Assembly: GCA_024694055.1 (NCBI GenBank) | Contig: JAILKC010000005.1 | Span: 1 to 34,511 of the forward strand | DNA: 34,511 bases | DNA from: Lachnospiraceae bacterium | GTDB taxonomy: Bacteria > Bacillota > Clostridia > Lachnospirales > Lachnospiraceae | Reading direction: 5' to 3' | In this document: piece after piece, positions 26,256-33,257 of the stretch | Layout of the letters: each line of letters begins with the position of its first letter | Numbering within the stretch: position 1 is the first letter of the stretch | Made by a program: the position numbers and the translations under genes | The notes under the pieces: model-generated | What the model saw: only the letters and a program-made list of their open reading frames with translations | Databases searched by the model: none | What the model was told of the DNA's origin: nothing

Positions 26256-27407
26256 TCATCTCCTGCCGCTTCTTCTGCGGTCAAGCCCGGTCTCTGCATA
26301 GTAGCGGTTCTTGTCATTATACATCTCCTGTTCAGCACATTGGATCAGTTCCATTACAGGAACATCACCACCGTATGCATATCCGACAGAAGCGATCCTG
26401 TCCGCTTTCATAATGGCTGTATTCAGCCTCTCCTTCAACTCATCAAATATCTCAGCCGAGATATCATACAGCAATACAACGAACTCATCTCCGCTGATCC
26501 TGCAGACAGACCCCAAATCCCTGATCTCTTTTTTCAGTATATCCGCGAATCGCTGAATATATGCATCTCCTGCTGCATGTCCATAATTGTCATTCGTATA
26601 CTTAAGTGCATTAAGATCACAGAATGCTACTCCAATGCTGTTATGGTCACAGGCTTTCTCCATGACCTCATTGAATCCTCGCCGGTTTAGCAGTCCGGTA
26701 AGCGAATCCTTGACAGACACCTCACTCATGACCTGCTCACGAATATGCGACTCATATATCTCCTCGCGCCTGATATAAGTATATATGACGGCACACGATA
26801 AAGCCGTGGCCGGATATGCCAATGTCAGATCCGGAAATAAAAAAAACAGAGCTGCCGCAATCAGCGGAAACAGTGCGAATGAGCCAAGTGCCAGTGCCAC
26901 TCTCCTGCTAAGACTCTTGACATGTTGTAACAGGATCATTACGACAACCGTTATACTGATTATCGGCATGATCGTTATGATATCCTGCCACGGACCATAC
27001 GTAATATGATTATCCGTAACCGAGAAAAACATCCCGTTACAAACACCCAAAATAATCCATATAATATTCAATCCCGAAAATATCCAAATCGGATACACAG
27101 GTCTGAACGTAACATCCTTTGTATGGCGGATTATAATGATCATATAAAGGGAATACAGCGCGATGCAGACATGGATAATGGAGAACGCCATAACGTTTAT
27201 GATTATCATAAGAATATCGTTTACTTGTATCTTATCTGCAATATAACTCGCCGCATCAAAGAAAAGCCCAAGTATTGTACTTAAGGTGAACGCAAAAAAG
27301 GCTCTCTGATCTTCCCCCTTCTCCTCTGCTTTATTGCATATACTTCCAAGGAAGATCAACATGAATATTATGCTGACTATTTCAGCAGCCGCGATTCTCA
27401 AAGTCAT
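26256..27407 (-). CDS. Membrane-bound GGDEF diguanylate cyclase
   Basis: 383 residues. Six to seven hydrophobic segments fill residues 5-210 with no clear soluble sensor loop. A GGDEF domain covers about 230-370: DSLTGLLNRRGFNEVM, FCDLNALKYTNDNYGHAAGD, and the active-site loop SGDEF (305-309), a functional variant of GGDEF, all as expected for c-di-GMP synthesis. The RxxD product-inhibition site five residues before the loop is absent, so feedback control is unlikely. GGAGGG lies 6 bases before the ATG. A TATAAT at 27447-27442 on the minus strand may be the -10; no good -35 was seen. Confidence 0.9.
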   Translation of the reverse strand: MTLRIAAAEIVSIIFMLIFLGSICNKAEEKGEDQRAFFAFTLSTILGLFFDAASYIADKIQVNDILMIIINVMAFSIIHVCIALYSLYMIIIIRHTKDVTFRPVYPIWIFSGLNIIWIILGVCNGMFFSVTDNHITYGPWQDIITIMPIISITVVVMILLQHVKSLSRRVALALGSFALFPLIAAALFFLFPDLTLAYPATALSCAVIYTYIRREEIYESHIREQVMSEVSVKDSLTGLLNRRGFNEVMEKACDHNSIGVAFCDLNALKYTNDNYGHAAGDAYIQRFADILKKEIRDLGSVCRISGDEFVVLLYDISAEIFDELKERLNTAIMKADRIASVGYAYGGDVPVMELIQCAEQEMYNDKNRYYAETGLDRRRSGRR

Positions 27408-27493
27408 AATTGTCCCTCCGTTATGTACAGCCTTACACTCTATTATACGATAACATCAGATTTATGGCGATATGCAATGTTTTGCGCTTTTTA

Positions 27494-27607
27494 GGCGCTC
27501 TTGGGGCCGTTCTTGAGCCGCTCTTGGGCCGTTCTTGAGGCGCTCTTGGGGCCGTTCTCGGGCTACTCTTGGGCCGCTCTTGGAGCGCTCTTGGGGCCGC
27601 TTTCGGG
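27494..27607. repeat. GC-rich degenerate tandem array, ten units of 11-12 bp
   Basis: The core CTCTTGG (variants TTCTTGA, TTCTCGG, CTTTCGG) starts at 27498, 27510, 27521, 27532, 27543, 27555, 27566, 27577, 27588 and 27600, a period of 11 with occasional 12. The unit is about CCGCTCTTGGG. It is much more GC-rich than its flanks and lies between the GGDEF start and the tRNA-like transcription unit. It has no spacers, so it is not a CRISPR. No coding frame fits. Confidence 0.85.
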
Positions 27608-27634
27608 TCCAAAAATGATATTTTAAAAAAATGC

Positions 27635-27663
27635 TTGATTTTTATTCAGAGTATTGTTATTAT
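27635..27663 (+). promoter_or_regulatory. Promoter of the tRNA-like gene
   Basis: TTGATT (27635-27640), a 17-base spacer, and TATTAT (27658-27663) preceded by extended TG (TGTTATTAT). The transcript would begin about 20-25 bases before the tRNA-like sequence. Confidence 0.7.
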
Positions 27664-27693
27664 ATACAAGCGTGCTACAGAAATGCACGATTT

Positions 27694-27765
27694 GGCTCGT
27701 TGGTCAAGCGGTTAAGACGCCGCCCTATCACAGCGGAAACAGCGGTTCGATTCCGCTTCGACCTG
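27694..27765 (+). tRNA. tRNA-Glu-like gene with AUC anticodon; degenerate or non-canonical
   Basis: A cloverleaf can be drawn: acceptor GGCTCGT (27694-27700), D-arm GTC...GAC, anticodon stem CCGCC/AGCGG around CTATCAC (27725-27731), a 4-base variable loop, and a T-arm AGCGG-TTCGATT-CCGCT. From memory of clostridial tRNAs, the 5' half resembles tRNA-Glu(UUC), but position 34 is A (27727), giving anticodon AUC, which would pair with the Asp codon GAU. Mismatches are at 31:39 (C/A) and at acceptor pairs 3:70 and 7:66, with G-U at 1:72; the T-stem is fully paired. CCA is not encoded. Promoter and terminator are intact. It may be a decaying tRNA-Glu copy or a tRNA-like RNA with another use. Confidence 0.55.
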
Positions 27766-27772
27766 CGATAAG

Positions 27773-27810
27773 AAACCCCGTAAACATCAGTGTTTGCGGG
27801 GTTTTTGTTA
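27773..27810 (+). terminator. Terminator of the tRNA-like gene
   Basis: AAACCCCGTAAACA (27773-27786) pairs with TGTTTGCGGGGTTT (27791-27804) with one G-U pair around TCAG, followed by TTGTTA. It is a strong intrinsic terminator 7 bases after the tRNA-like sequence. Confidence 0.9.
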
Positions 27811-27882
27811 TACACGTTGCGCCGGTCAGTAAGTGGTCAGTAGCCAGTTTGTAGCTACAGAATCCGCTCAGATACTAGGTTT

Positions 27883-28182
27883 TTAGCTGAAATCTACGAT
27901 CTGCTCCATAGCTTCTTTCTGAGCAGATTTCGACCTCGCCTTAATGGAGACATCAAAAAGCACGGCTTTATCATCTGAATCAAGTCTCCGGCTTCAGTAA
28001 GTAGGCCTCTTACCGACTTTTGTTTTCTTTTCTTTTCTCCTTCCCTCATCAACATTGCCTTCGAGGATCTTATACATATCCAGATTAGTCTCACCTTCTT
28101 TGATGATCATCGTCTCCGCAGGGATCACATATATATGCTTTTTCTCAGATTTTGTCAGGATGATCTGTTTCTCATCTGCCAT
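27883..28182 (-). pseudogene. Remnant of a Crp-like cyclic-nucleotide-binding protein gene
   Basis: A good start (AGGAG, 7 bases, ATG at 28182) opens a 62-codon frame whose middle, PAETMIIKEGETNLDMYKIL, matches the beginning of a cNMP-binding domain (the EGE...MYKIxxG region). The frame then becomes Lys/Arg-rich and meets a TGA at 27996-27994. Beyond the TGA the same frame stays open for 36 codons, including DDKAVLFDVSIKAR and ending at 27883. The rest of the cNMP domain and any effector domain are missing, so this is most likely a gene with an internal deletion and a nonsense mutation. If the first part is still translated it would be a 62-residue protein. Confidence 0.5.
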
Positions 28183-28243
28183 TTTTCATCTCCTTATTGC
28201 AAAACCAAAGCCATTAACACAGCAGTTTTTCACAAATATCTGC

Positions 28244-29131
28244 TTAAGAACTGAAGCCTATCTCATACACTTCATTGTTCTTTATCTTAAGTGTGATAGG
28301 TAATCCGCTGTTACCGTGAAGGAACTCATTGATGAACTCAACCTGCTCTGCAACCGGATACTCTTCCTTTTCCTCTCCGTACACCACACACTTACAGTCA
28401 GCAGTTGTTTTGAAGACATAGTTTCTCTTCTTATAATCATTCACGGTCTCCCATGTATCCTCATCATAATGGTTGATCGCCGTCTCTATGGTAAGAACAG
28501 TTCCGTCTGCCGTGATATCTCCCTTATACTGCTCGTCGGTGATATACTCTCCATCCGCTATATCCTCGGCATCATCTGTCATGCTGGTCTCACTCTTTCT
28601 GTGTACCGTTCCGTCTTCAAGATTGCTTATCACATCCGGAGCATCGATCTTTATCTTTGCATCATCTCCCGTGATCTCCATCTCGATCGTATAGATAAAG
28701 CCATCAACAACCTTGTAACCCTCACCGGCTTCGTCTGTCTCACAATCATCAAAGGTGATAAGCGCCATGTCAGCTCCGATCATCTCAAATGTACCTGTAT
28801 CTTTATTTCTCCAACCCGTGCAGACTGCCTTTCCGTCAGATGTAAGCTCTATCTTATAGCTGGTAGCCCAGTTCAGGTCCTCATCATAGTCCTCTGTATA
28901 CCATGTTCCGACAGCGACCGAATTATCCGATACTTCCTCTGTAGTTTCTTCCACTGCATCCTTCAGCGTTGCTCCGGCCGTATCTTCTTCATATTCATAT
29001 TCATCTTCATCGATATACTCTTCATACAACTCATCTTCATACGGATACTCTTCCACGACGGTCCTTCCGCATCCCGCCATCAGACAGATTCCTGCGATGG
29101 TCGCTACTGTGATCAACATTTTCCTTTTCAT
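28244..29131 (-). CDS. Acidic lipoprotein of unknown function
   Basis: 295 residues. The signal MKRKMLITVATIAGICLMAGC has a lipobox LMAGC with Cys21. A very acidic, Tyr-rich stretch (27-50, Glu/Asp/Tyr repeats) acts as a spacer, followed by Thr/Glu linkers and two similar beta-rich regions: VGTWYTEDYDEDLNWATSYKIELTSDGKA (about 73-101) and ITADGTVLTIETAINHYDEDTWE with a later NYVFKTTADCKC. The pattern resembles lipocalin-like/DUF4923-type secreted domains common in gut Clostridia, but I cannot assign a family. AGGAGG precedes the ATG. It should be anchored on the outer face of the membrane. Confidence 0.75.
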   Translation of the reverse strand: MKRKMLITVATIAGICLMAGCGRTVVEEYPYEDELYEEYIDEDEYEYEEDTAGATLKDAVEETTEEVSDNSVAVGTWYTEDYDEDLNWATSYKIELTSDGKAVCTGWRNKDTGTFEMIGADMALITFDDCETDEAGEGYKVVDGFIYTIEMEITGDDAKIKIDAPDVISNLEDGTVHRKSETSMTDDAEDIADGEYITDEQYKGDITADGTVLTIETAINHYDEDTWETVNDYKKRNYVFKTTADCKCVVYGEEKEEYPVAEQVEFINEFLHGNSGLPITLKIKNNEVYEIGFSS

Positions 29132-29172
29132 AAAGCTATTCCTCCTGATGCCCTCATAAAATTTTTATCTTA

Positions 29173-29195
29173 TATCACGGTGACTTACCGTGATA
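29173..29195. terminator. Hairpin between the EAL gene and the lipoprotein gene
   Basis: TATCACGGT (29173-29181) and ACCGTGATA (29187-29195) form a perfect 9-bp stem around GACTT, directly after the EAL gene stop. The minus-strand continuation (TAAGATAAAAATTTT) has its T-run only 10 bases later, so termination may be weak. An operator for the lipoprotein gene is an alternative reading. Confidence 0.5.
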
Positions 29196-29205
29196 GCGCA
29201 TACGT

Positions 29206-31182
29206 TCATTTATTATATAACGGTGATCTGAGTCTGGCTGCCATATTTACTTCCGGAAGCGGTCTGTCATAGTAGTATCCCTGGATCACATTCACGCCCA
29301 GTTCATCCAGTGTCCTTATCTGACTCTCCTGCTCGACACCCTCTGCCACGATATCCACATCGATATCTATCGCAAGCTGTGCTATATGAGTCAGTATGGC
29401 AAGATCCTTCTGCTTGGAATGCTCCACAAATCCTTTGTCTATCTTAAGCGTGTCAAAAGGTATCTCCCTGAGAAGAGTAAGCGAAGAACTTGCACTTCCA
29501 AAATCGTCGATCGCCACCTTGTAGCCGAACTTATGGAGTGATTCCACAAAGCTGAGCAATACTGCGATGGACTCCGTGTCACCGTTCTCCGTAACCTCTA
29601 TCTCTATATATTCCTTGGGAATATTGGCCTCACTTACCACAGCATCTATTTTCTGTGCAAGCTTAGCATCATCCAGATTACGTCTTGAAAAATTGACCGA
29701 TACCGGTACAGGTTCAATACCTTCTTCAAGCCATTTCGCAATATCCCTGCAGGTGGCTTTCAGTATACAGAAATCGAGCAGGCAGATCGCATCACTGGAT
29801 TCCATGACCGGTATATAACTGCCGGGAGGTACTATCTCGCCGTCATGATACCAGCGCGACAATGCTTCGGCGCCACACAGCCTGTTCGTGGAAGAATCTA
29901 CCTTGGGCTGATAAAACGGCACGAACTCTCCGTTCTTAAGTCCCTTTCTAATATCGCTTTCTATCTTCTTATTCTCGGCCATCTGATCAAGCAGTTCCTG
30001 AGTCAGCCATACAACATCCTCATTATCCCTGGATCTTGCTGCGTTCAGTGCCTGACTGGCATATATCAGTATATCTTCACTTGTAAAATTGGGTCGCTCG
30101 ATCAAATATATACCTGCACGTGCCGAAAGCGTGACCTTTTCTTCTTTTCCGGTGAACACATCACAAAAAGGAACCTCGATCTCCTTAAGTACACCGGTCA
30201 GTCTGTCGAGATTACTCCTTTTTACTATCGCAACAAACTGATTACCATACTGCCTTCCAAGGATCTCATCCTTTTCAATATAACTTAACATGATGCTTCC
30301 AAAAGAAGCCAGGACTCTGTTGCCGTTCTCAATACCGTACTTACGATTGACGTCACCGAACTTACGAAGGTCAAATACCACTACGGCGTAGTCATTAAAG
30401 TACAGCTTACCTTTCATGGAATTAAGCCATTCTATATAGCCGGTCTCATTTGCAAGTCCGGTCCTTATCTCTATCTTGGATGCTCTGATGACCTCTTTTT
30501 CTTTGTTGATGGCATTCTCAAAGAACATCAAAAGGATGGAAATACCCATACATATGTGTAACAGGGAATTACCATAGAAGATCACCTGGAACAATCCGCC
30601 CGAAAAAGGCAGAACAAGATATGACATCAGCACCATCATTTGAATTATCGAAATCTCATGCCTGTACTCAACGACTATGGATGCGACGAGGATCGTACCT
30701 GCAGTCGGTATGATGGATGAAAGGGCAAAAAGCGGGCCCCTCTGATATACGTTATTGGCATCGAAATAATAGTAAATACCGGTAAACTGAGATATCGTGA
30801 CCAGTACTACACCAACTGCCGCAATTACGGTCACGGCAATGAAACGCCTCCTGCATGGCATGTCTTTTTTTAGATTGAATTTGCCGAATAATCTCACGCC
30901 GATCAACATCGCATAAAAGAATGTGAGTATAACAACAAGATAGTATACCGCCGCATTGACAATATACATGATCACCACATCGGCAGGACTCGTGCTTCCC
31001 TTAAAAACATAAAACATGTATTCGCACATCAGCATGATACCGCACGCCGTATTAATGGCTACGATCACCTTTTTACGCAATTTAAGCGAATCTCTGCTCG
31101 TTGAATATAACAGCGCCGCGAGAAAACAGAATATTGATTCAAATACAAGAAATGATTCCTGCAAGGTAAAGCCGTTAACCAT
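29206..31182 (-). CDS. Membrane c-di-GMP phosphodiesterase with degenerate GGDEF and EAL domains
   Basis: 658 residues. About seven membrane segments span 5-222 (7TM-like sensor). The GGDEF domain (about 235-395) is degenerate: the signature reads YGNQF (312-316), so cyclase activity is not expected, though it may bind GTP. The EAL domain (about 405-650) looks catalytically complete: EAL (439-441), Asn497 (VSVNFSR), EVTE (529-532), DDFG (559-562), Lys580 (LKIDKGF), EGVE (614-617) and Gln634 (IQGYYYDRP). It should hydrolyse c-di-GMP to pGpG. GGGAG precedes the ATG; a possible promoter (TTTATC-N17-TATAAT) lies at 31252-31224. Confidence 0.92.
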   Translation of the reverse strand: MVNGFTLQESFLVFESIFCFLAALLYSTSRDSLKLRKKVIVAINTACGIMLMCEYMFYVFKGSTSPADVVIMYIVNAAVYYLVVILTFFYAMLIGVRLFGKFNLKKDMPCRRRFIAVTVIAAVGVVLVTISQFTGIYYYFDANNVYQRGPLFALSSIIPTAGTILVASIVVEYRHEISIIQMMVLMSYLVLPFSGGLFQVIFYGNSLLHICMGISILLMFFENAINKEKEVIRASKIEIRTGLANETGYIEWLNSMKGKLYFNDYAVVVFDLRKFGDVNRKYGIENGNRVLASFGSIMLSYIEKDEILGRQYGNQFVAIVKRSNLDRLTGVLKEIEVPFCDVFTGKEEKVTLSARAGIYLIERPNFTSEDILIYASQALNAARSRDNEDVVWLTQELLDQMAENKKIESDIRKGLKNGEFVPFYQPKVDSSTNRLCGAEALSRWYHDGEIVPPGSYIPVMESSDAICLLDFCILKATCRDIAKWLEEGIEPVPVSVNFSRRNLDDAKLAQKIDAVVSEANIPKEYIEIEVTENGDTESIAVLLSFVESLHKFGYKVAIDDFGSASSSLTLLREIPFDTLKIDKGFVEHSKQKDLAILTHIAQLAIDIDVDIVAEGVEQESQIRTLDELGVNVIQGYYYDRPLPEVNMAARLRSPLYNK

Positions 31183-31223
31183 AGTTTATTCTCCCACTTA
31201 TAAACCATAGACTTACTCTATAT

Positions 31224-31252
31224 ATTATAAAGCCAAATCTCTGTCAGATAAA
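31224..31252 (-). promoter_or_regulatory. Possible promoter of the EAL gene
   Basis: On the minus strand TTTATC (31252-31247), 17 bases, TATAAT (31229-31224). The -35 is weak; the -10 is perfect. Confidence 0.4.
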
Positions 31253-31259
31253 GAAAAAA

Positions 31260-32366
31260 CTATACCGTTATCCCTTTGGATTTAAAAAAAACGCAGATCC
31301 CTTCATATCGATCACATATAGCTCTATGAGCTTTATCCGGGATCCAACTTCCGTTATGATGATGCAGGGTATAACTCAATTCCGTGTTATAAATGATCCC
31401 CGTATCAAAGCTTTTGCCCGTCAACACTTCAAACGGATATACGGTAATGTCTTCTACGAACTGAAAGCCTCCGTTTTTCTTAAGTCCATGTCTGTCAATG
31501 ACCTGTGTGTAACGCACCGGACAGGTAGAAGTATCCCACGTTCCGTCAGTTCTGAGATACGGCCTGTTCTCGTAGCTCTCACAGATCTCCTTAAGGATCG
31601 GATGCCCCGGAACTGCTCCCATTCCGGAACCGCATTCGATCCGGTCTAAAGATTCAAAACTCATATAGGCATCATTATAAAGCAGATCATCTATGGGACG
31701 GAGCATCTCTACATCCAGATCCATATAGACACCGCCGTATCTTAAGAGCAGATCCGCTCGGGCATAATCCGACGCAAATGACCAGTTCCTGTCTGCGATG
31801 GCCTGTTCAAAAAACAGACAATGATCCGGCTTATACGTCTTTAGATCCCATATCTTTATCTCAAGATCAGGCGCATACTTTTTCCATGACTCTAAGCATC
31901 TCTTATACAGTGCGGGCATGGGGTCGCCCGAAAACCATATCGCGTGAATGATGCCGGGGATCACCTGCCTGTCATGCTTTCTATAGTTTACCGGCGGTTT
32001 ATCGGTCGATAAGAGCAGCGTATCTTCATACAGTGATTCAAGAAAAACAGCCGGAACTGCTTCGAACCGGTTAAGTTCTGCATCTGATCGTATCTGTGAA
32101 AGGATCTCCTCATAACCGTTGACGGCAATAAGGATCACCGTGTTTTCGCCGCTTAGCTTTGTTAACCTGTCCTTACCGATCCTGCCATATGACCGGTCTT
32201 TTATCACTACATCCGATGAACCCGGGATGTCCGCAAAACAGCGCAGATTCCCGATCAATCCGCTATTACATAAAAAAGGGCAGGTGATATTGCGAAAATG
32301 CTTACCACTGCCCCAACAAATGATATCTTTAGATTTTAATAACTCAAAATACTCAGCGATCGTCAT
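31260..32366 (-). CDS. DXD-type glycosyltransferase (Gly_transf_sug / OCH1-like) with N-terminal Rossmann-like domain
   Basis: 368 residues. The catalytic half starts at IPGIIHAIWFSGDPMP (136-151) and carries SDYARADLLLRYGG (199-212) and YMDLDVEML with the metal-binding DLD (216-218). This is the pattern of PF04488 sugar transferases, also shared by clostridial glucosylating toxins. The C-terminus (ELSYTLHHHNGSWIPD) holds the family's HxxxxSW motif. The first 120 residues form a separate domain starting DIICWGSGKHF, reminiscent of a nucleotide-binding fold. No signal peptide. It follows the 115-residue unknown gene by 5 bases and the double-glycine peptide lies beyond that, so the acceptor could be a surface glycan or, more speculatively, a peptide or protein. 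Confidence 0.82.
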   Translation of the reverse strand: MTIAEYFELLKSKDIICWGSGKHFRNITCPFLCNSGLIGNLRCFADIPGSSDVVIKDRSYGRIGKDRLTKLSGENTVILIAVNGYEEILSQIRSDAELNRFEAVPAVFLESLYEDTLLLSTDKPPVNYRKHDRQVIPGIIHAIWFSGDPMPALYKRCLESWKKYAPDLEIKIWDLKTYKPDHCLFFEQAIADRNWSFASDYARADLLLRYGGVYMDLDVEMLRPIDDLLYNDAYMSFESLDRIECGSGMGAVPGHPILKEICESYENRPYLRTDGTWDTSTCPVRYTQVIDRHGLKKNGGFQFVEDITVYPFEVLTGKSFDTGIIYNTELSYTLHHHNGSWIPDKAHRAICDRYEGICVFFKSKGITV

Positions 32367-32371
32367 ATATC

Positions 32372-32719
32372 CTACTTATCGTCAACAATGATCCAGCCAC
32401 GCTCTTTTACAAAGTAGTACTCGATTGCCTGCGACGCAAGACGCGCATAAGAAGCTTTCTTGTTAAGCGGAGCCGATGCTCCGGGCACTACCGCAGCCTC
32501 TGCCTGGGCTCTTAACATCACTACTTCGGATTCAAAAAATGCCTTTGCATCTGACAGCATTGCATCCGGAACCTCTTTTATAGTCGCACAGAAATAAGTA
32601 CCCGTAGTAGGATCGCTCTTAGCAAGCTCCGGCTCTGTTTTTTTAACATAGCCTATCTGTTCAGAGAGTTCCTTTATAATTGAACTTCGCGACATATCGT
32701 CTCTTTTTACTCCTGACAT
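32372..32719 (-). CDS. Conserved-looking small protein of unknown function (115 aa)
   Basis: The ATG at 32719 has GGGAGG 8 bases upstream; a GTG three codons earlier (32728) overlaps that site and is unlikely. The protein is soluble, mixed alpha/beta and mildly acidic: SRSSIIKELSEQIGYVKKTE, then YFCATIKEVPDAMLSDAKAF, an Ala-rich helix (VVMLRAQAEAAVVPGASAPL) and an ending YYFVKERGWIIVDDK. I do not recognise a family. It lies between a double-glycine peptide gene (39 bases upstream) and a glycosyltransferase gene (5 bases downstream) on the same strand, so a role in handling the peptide or assisting the transferase is an inference from position only. Confidence 0.65.
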   Translation of the reverse strand: MSGVKRDDMSRSSIIKELSEQIGYVKKTEPELAKSDPTTGTYFCATIKEVPDAMLSDAKAFFESEVVMLRAQAEAAVVPGASAPLNKKASYARLASQAIEYYFVKERGWIIVDDK

Positions 32720-32758
32720 AGAATCCACCTCCCGGTTTTTGTGCGATCCGCAACAGTA

Positions 32759-32890
32759 TTATACCACATCAAGCACTTCTCCGTCATGCAACACATGAAG
32801 CTTCTTAATTTTTTGCGGGTATCCAGCATTATCCCCGCCACAAGCTTGCTCAAGTTCACTATCCTTAAGTTTCTTTGCATCCTCCATCAT
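32759..32890 (-). CDS. Small peptide with double-glycine leader (43 aa)
   Basis: The peptide starts MMEDAKKLKDSELEQACGG (19 residues), followed by a 24-residue mature part beginning DNAGYPQKIKKL and ending DGEVLDVV. The leader has the features of bacteriocin-type Gly-Gly leaders cleaved by C39 peptidase transporters: Leu8, Glu12, Leu13 and GG at 18-19. The only Cys (17) is inside the leader, and the core has no Ser, Thr or Cys, so lanthionine, thiopeptide or S/O-glycosylation chemistry is not supported. Two adjacent ATGs are possible; GGAGAG lies about 10 bases upstream. A TATAAT at 32934-32929 may be the -10. No C39 exporter is in the window. Confidence 0.65.
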   Translation of the reverse strand: MMEDAKKLKDSELEQACGGDNAGYPQKIKKLHVLHDGEVLDVV

Positions 32891-32926
32891 ATTGTCACTC
32901 TCTCCATTGATTTGGCATCTTTTATA

Positions 32927-33049
32927 ATATTATACGTAACAAAGTGACCTTTTGCGATATTTTTTTGTCGCCCATAAAACGACGTAGTTGCTCCATTTTT
33001 TCACTGAAGAGAAATCCTGTCGAATCTCGGTTGGATCCGCGTATAATAT
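32927..33049. promoter_or_regulatory. Divergent promoter region between the two double-glycine peptide genes
   Basis: A TATAAT on the minus strand (32934-32929) and one on the plus strand (33042-33047) face away from each other. Both lie in the identical 10-mer CGTATAATAT (plus-strand positions 32927-32936 as reverse complement, and 33040-33049). The -35 regions are poor on both sides, suggesting that an activator is needed. The region between contains GTCG...CGAC half sites near 32968 and 32980. Confidence 0.45.
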
Positions 33050-33090
33050 AAGTGAAAGCAGAAATACATTGTTTGAGAGGGAGGTAGGAA

Positions 33091-33242
33091 ATGGACGACG
33101 AAATAAAAATCTGACAGATGATGAGTTGGATAAGGTGACGGGCGGTTCTTCTGACGATGTTCTGGTAGAAGAAGTCATTTCTATGGATAAACCTCCGGAT
33201 AATTTGATTTGTAGAAATCAGAGCACATCAATAAGTAAATAG
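33091..33242 (+). CDS. Second double-glycine-leader peptide, frame broken at an A5 run
   Basis: GGGAGG 6 bases before the ATG at 33091 is an excellent start, but the zero frame ends after seven codons at TGA 33112-33114. A -1 shift within AAAAA (33105-33109), by re-reading one A at the AAA codon, gives MDDEIKNLTDDELDKVTGG and then a 31-residue core (SSDDVLVEEVISMDKPP...TSISK) ending at TAG 33240-33242. The leader so restored is 19 residues, aligns without gaps with the leader of the divergent peptide, and keeps Leu8, Asp10, Glu12, Leu13 and GG18-19. The gene may be a fresh pseudogene, a slippage-controlled gene, or an artefact of one missing A in the assembly. Confidence 0.55.
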
Positions 33243-33257
33243 GTGATATGTACCCTC

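Noticed and set aside
27494-27607. CRISPR array
   Set aside because: Units are 11-12 bp, contiguous and degenerate, with no unique spacers and no cas genes nearby.
27720-27736. CTA inside the anticodon loop as an amber-suppressor anticodon, which would explain the in-frame TAG at 5215
   Set aside because: Placing CTA at positions 34-36 leaves no U at position 33 and shifts the 7-base loop; the register CTATCAC with anticodon ATC fits far better.
28316-29272. 318-codon plus-strand ORF opposite the lipoprotein gene
   Set aside because: Antisense to a gene with a clear lipobox and ribosome binding site; the translation is Ile/Leu/Cys-rich with no family features.
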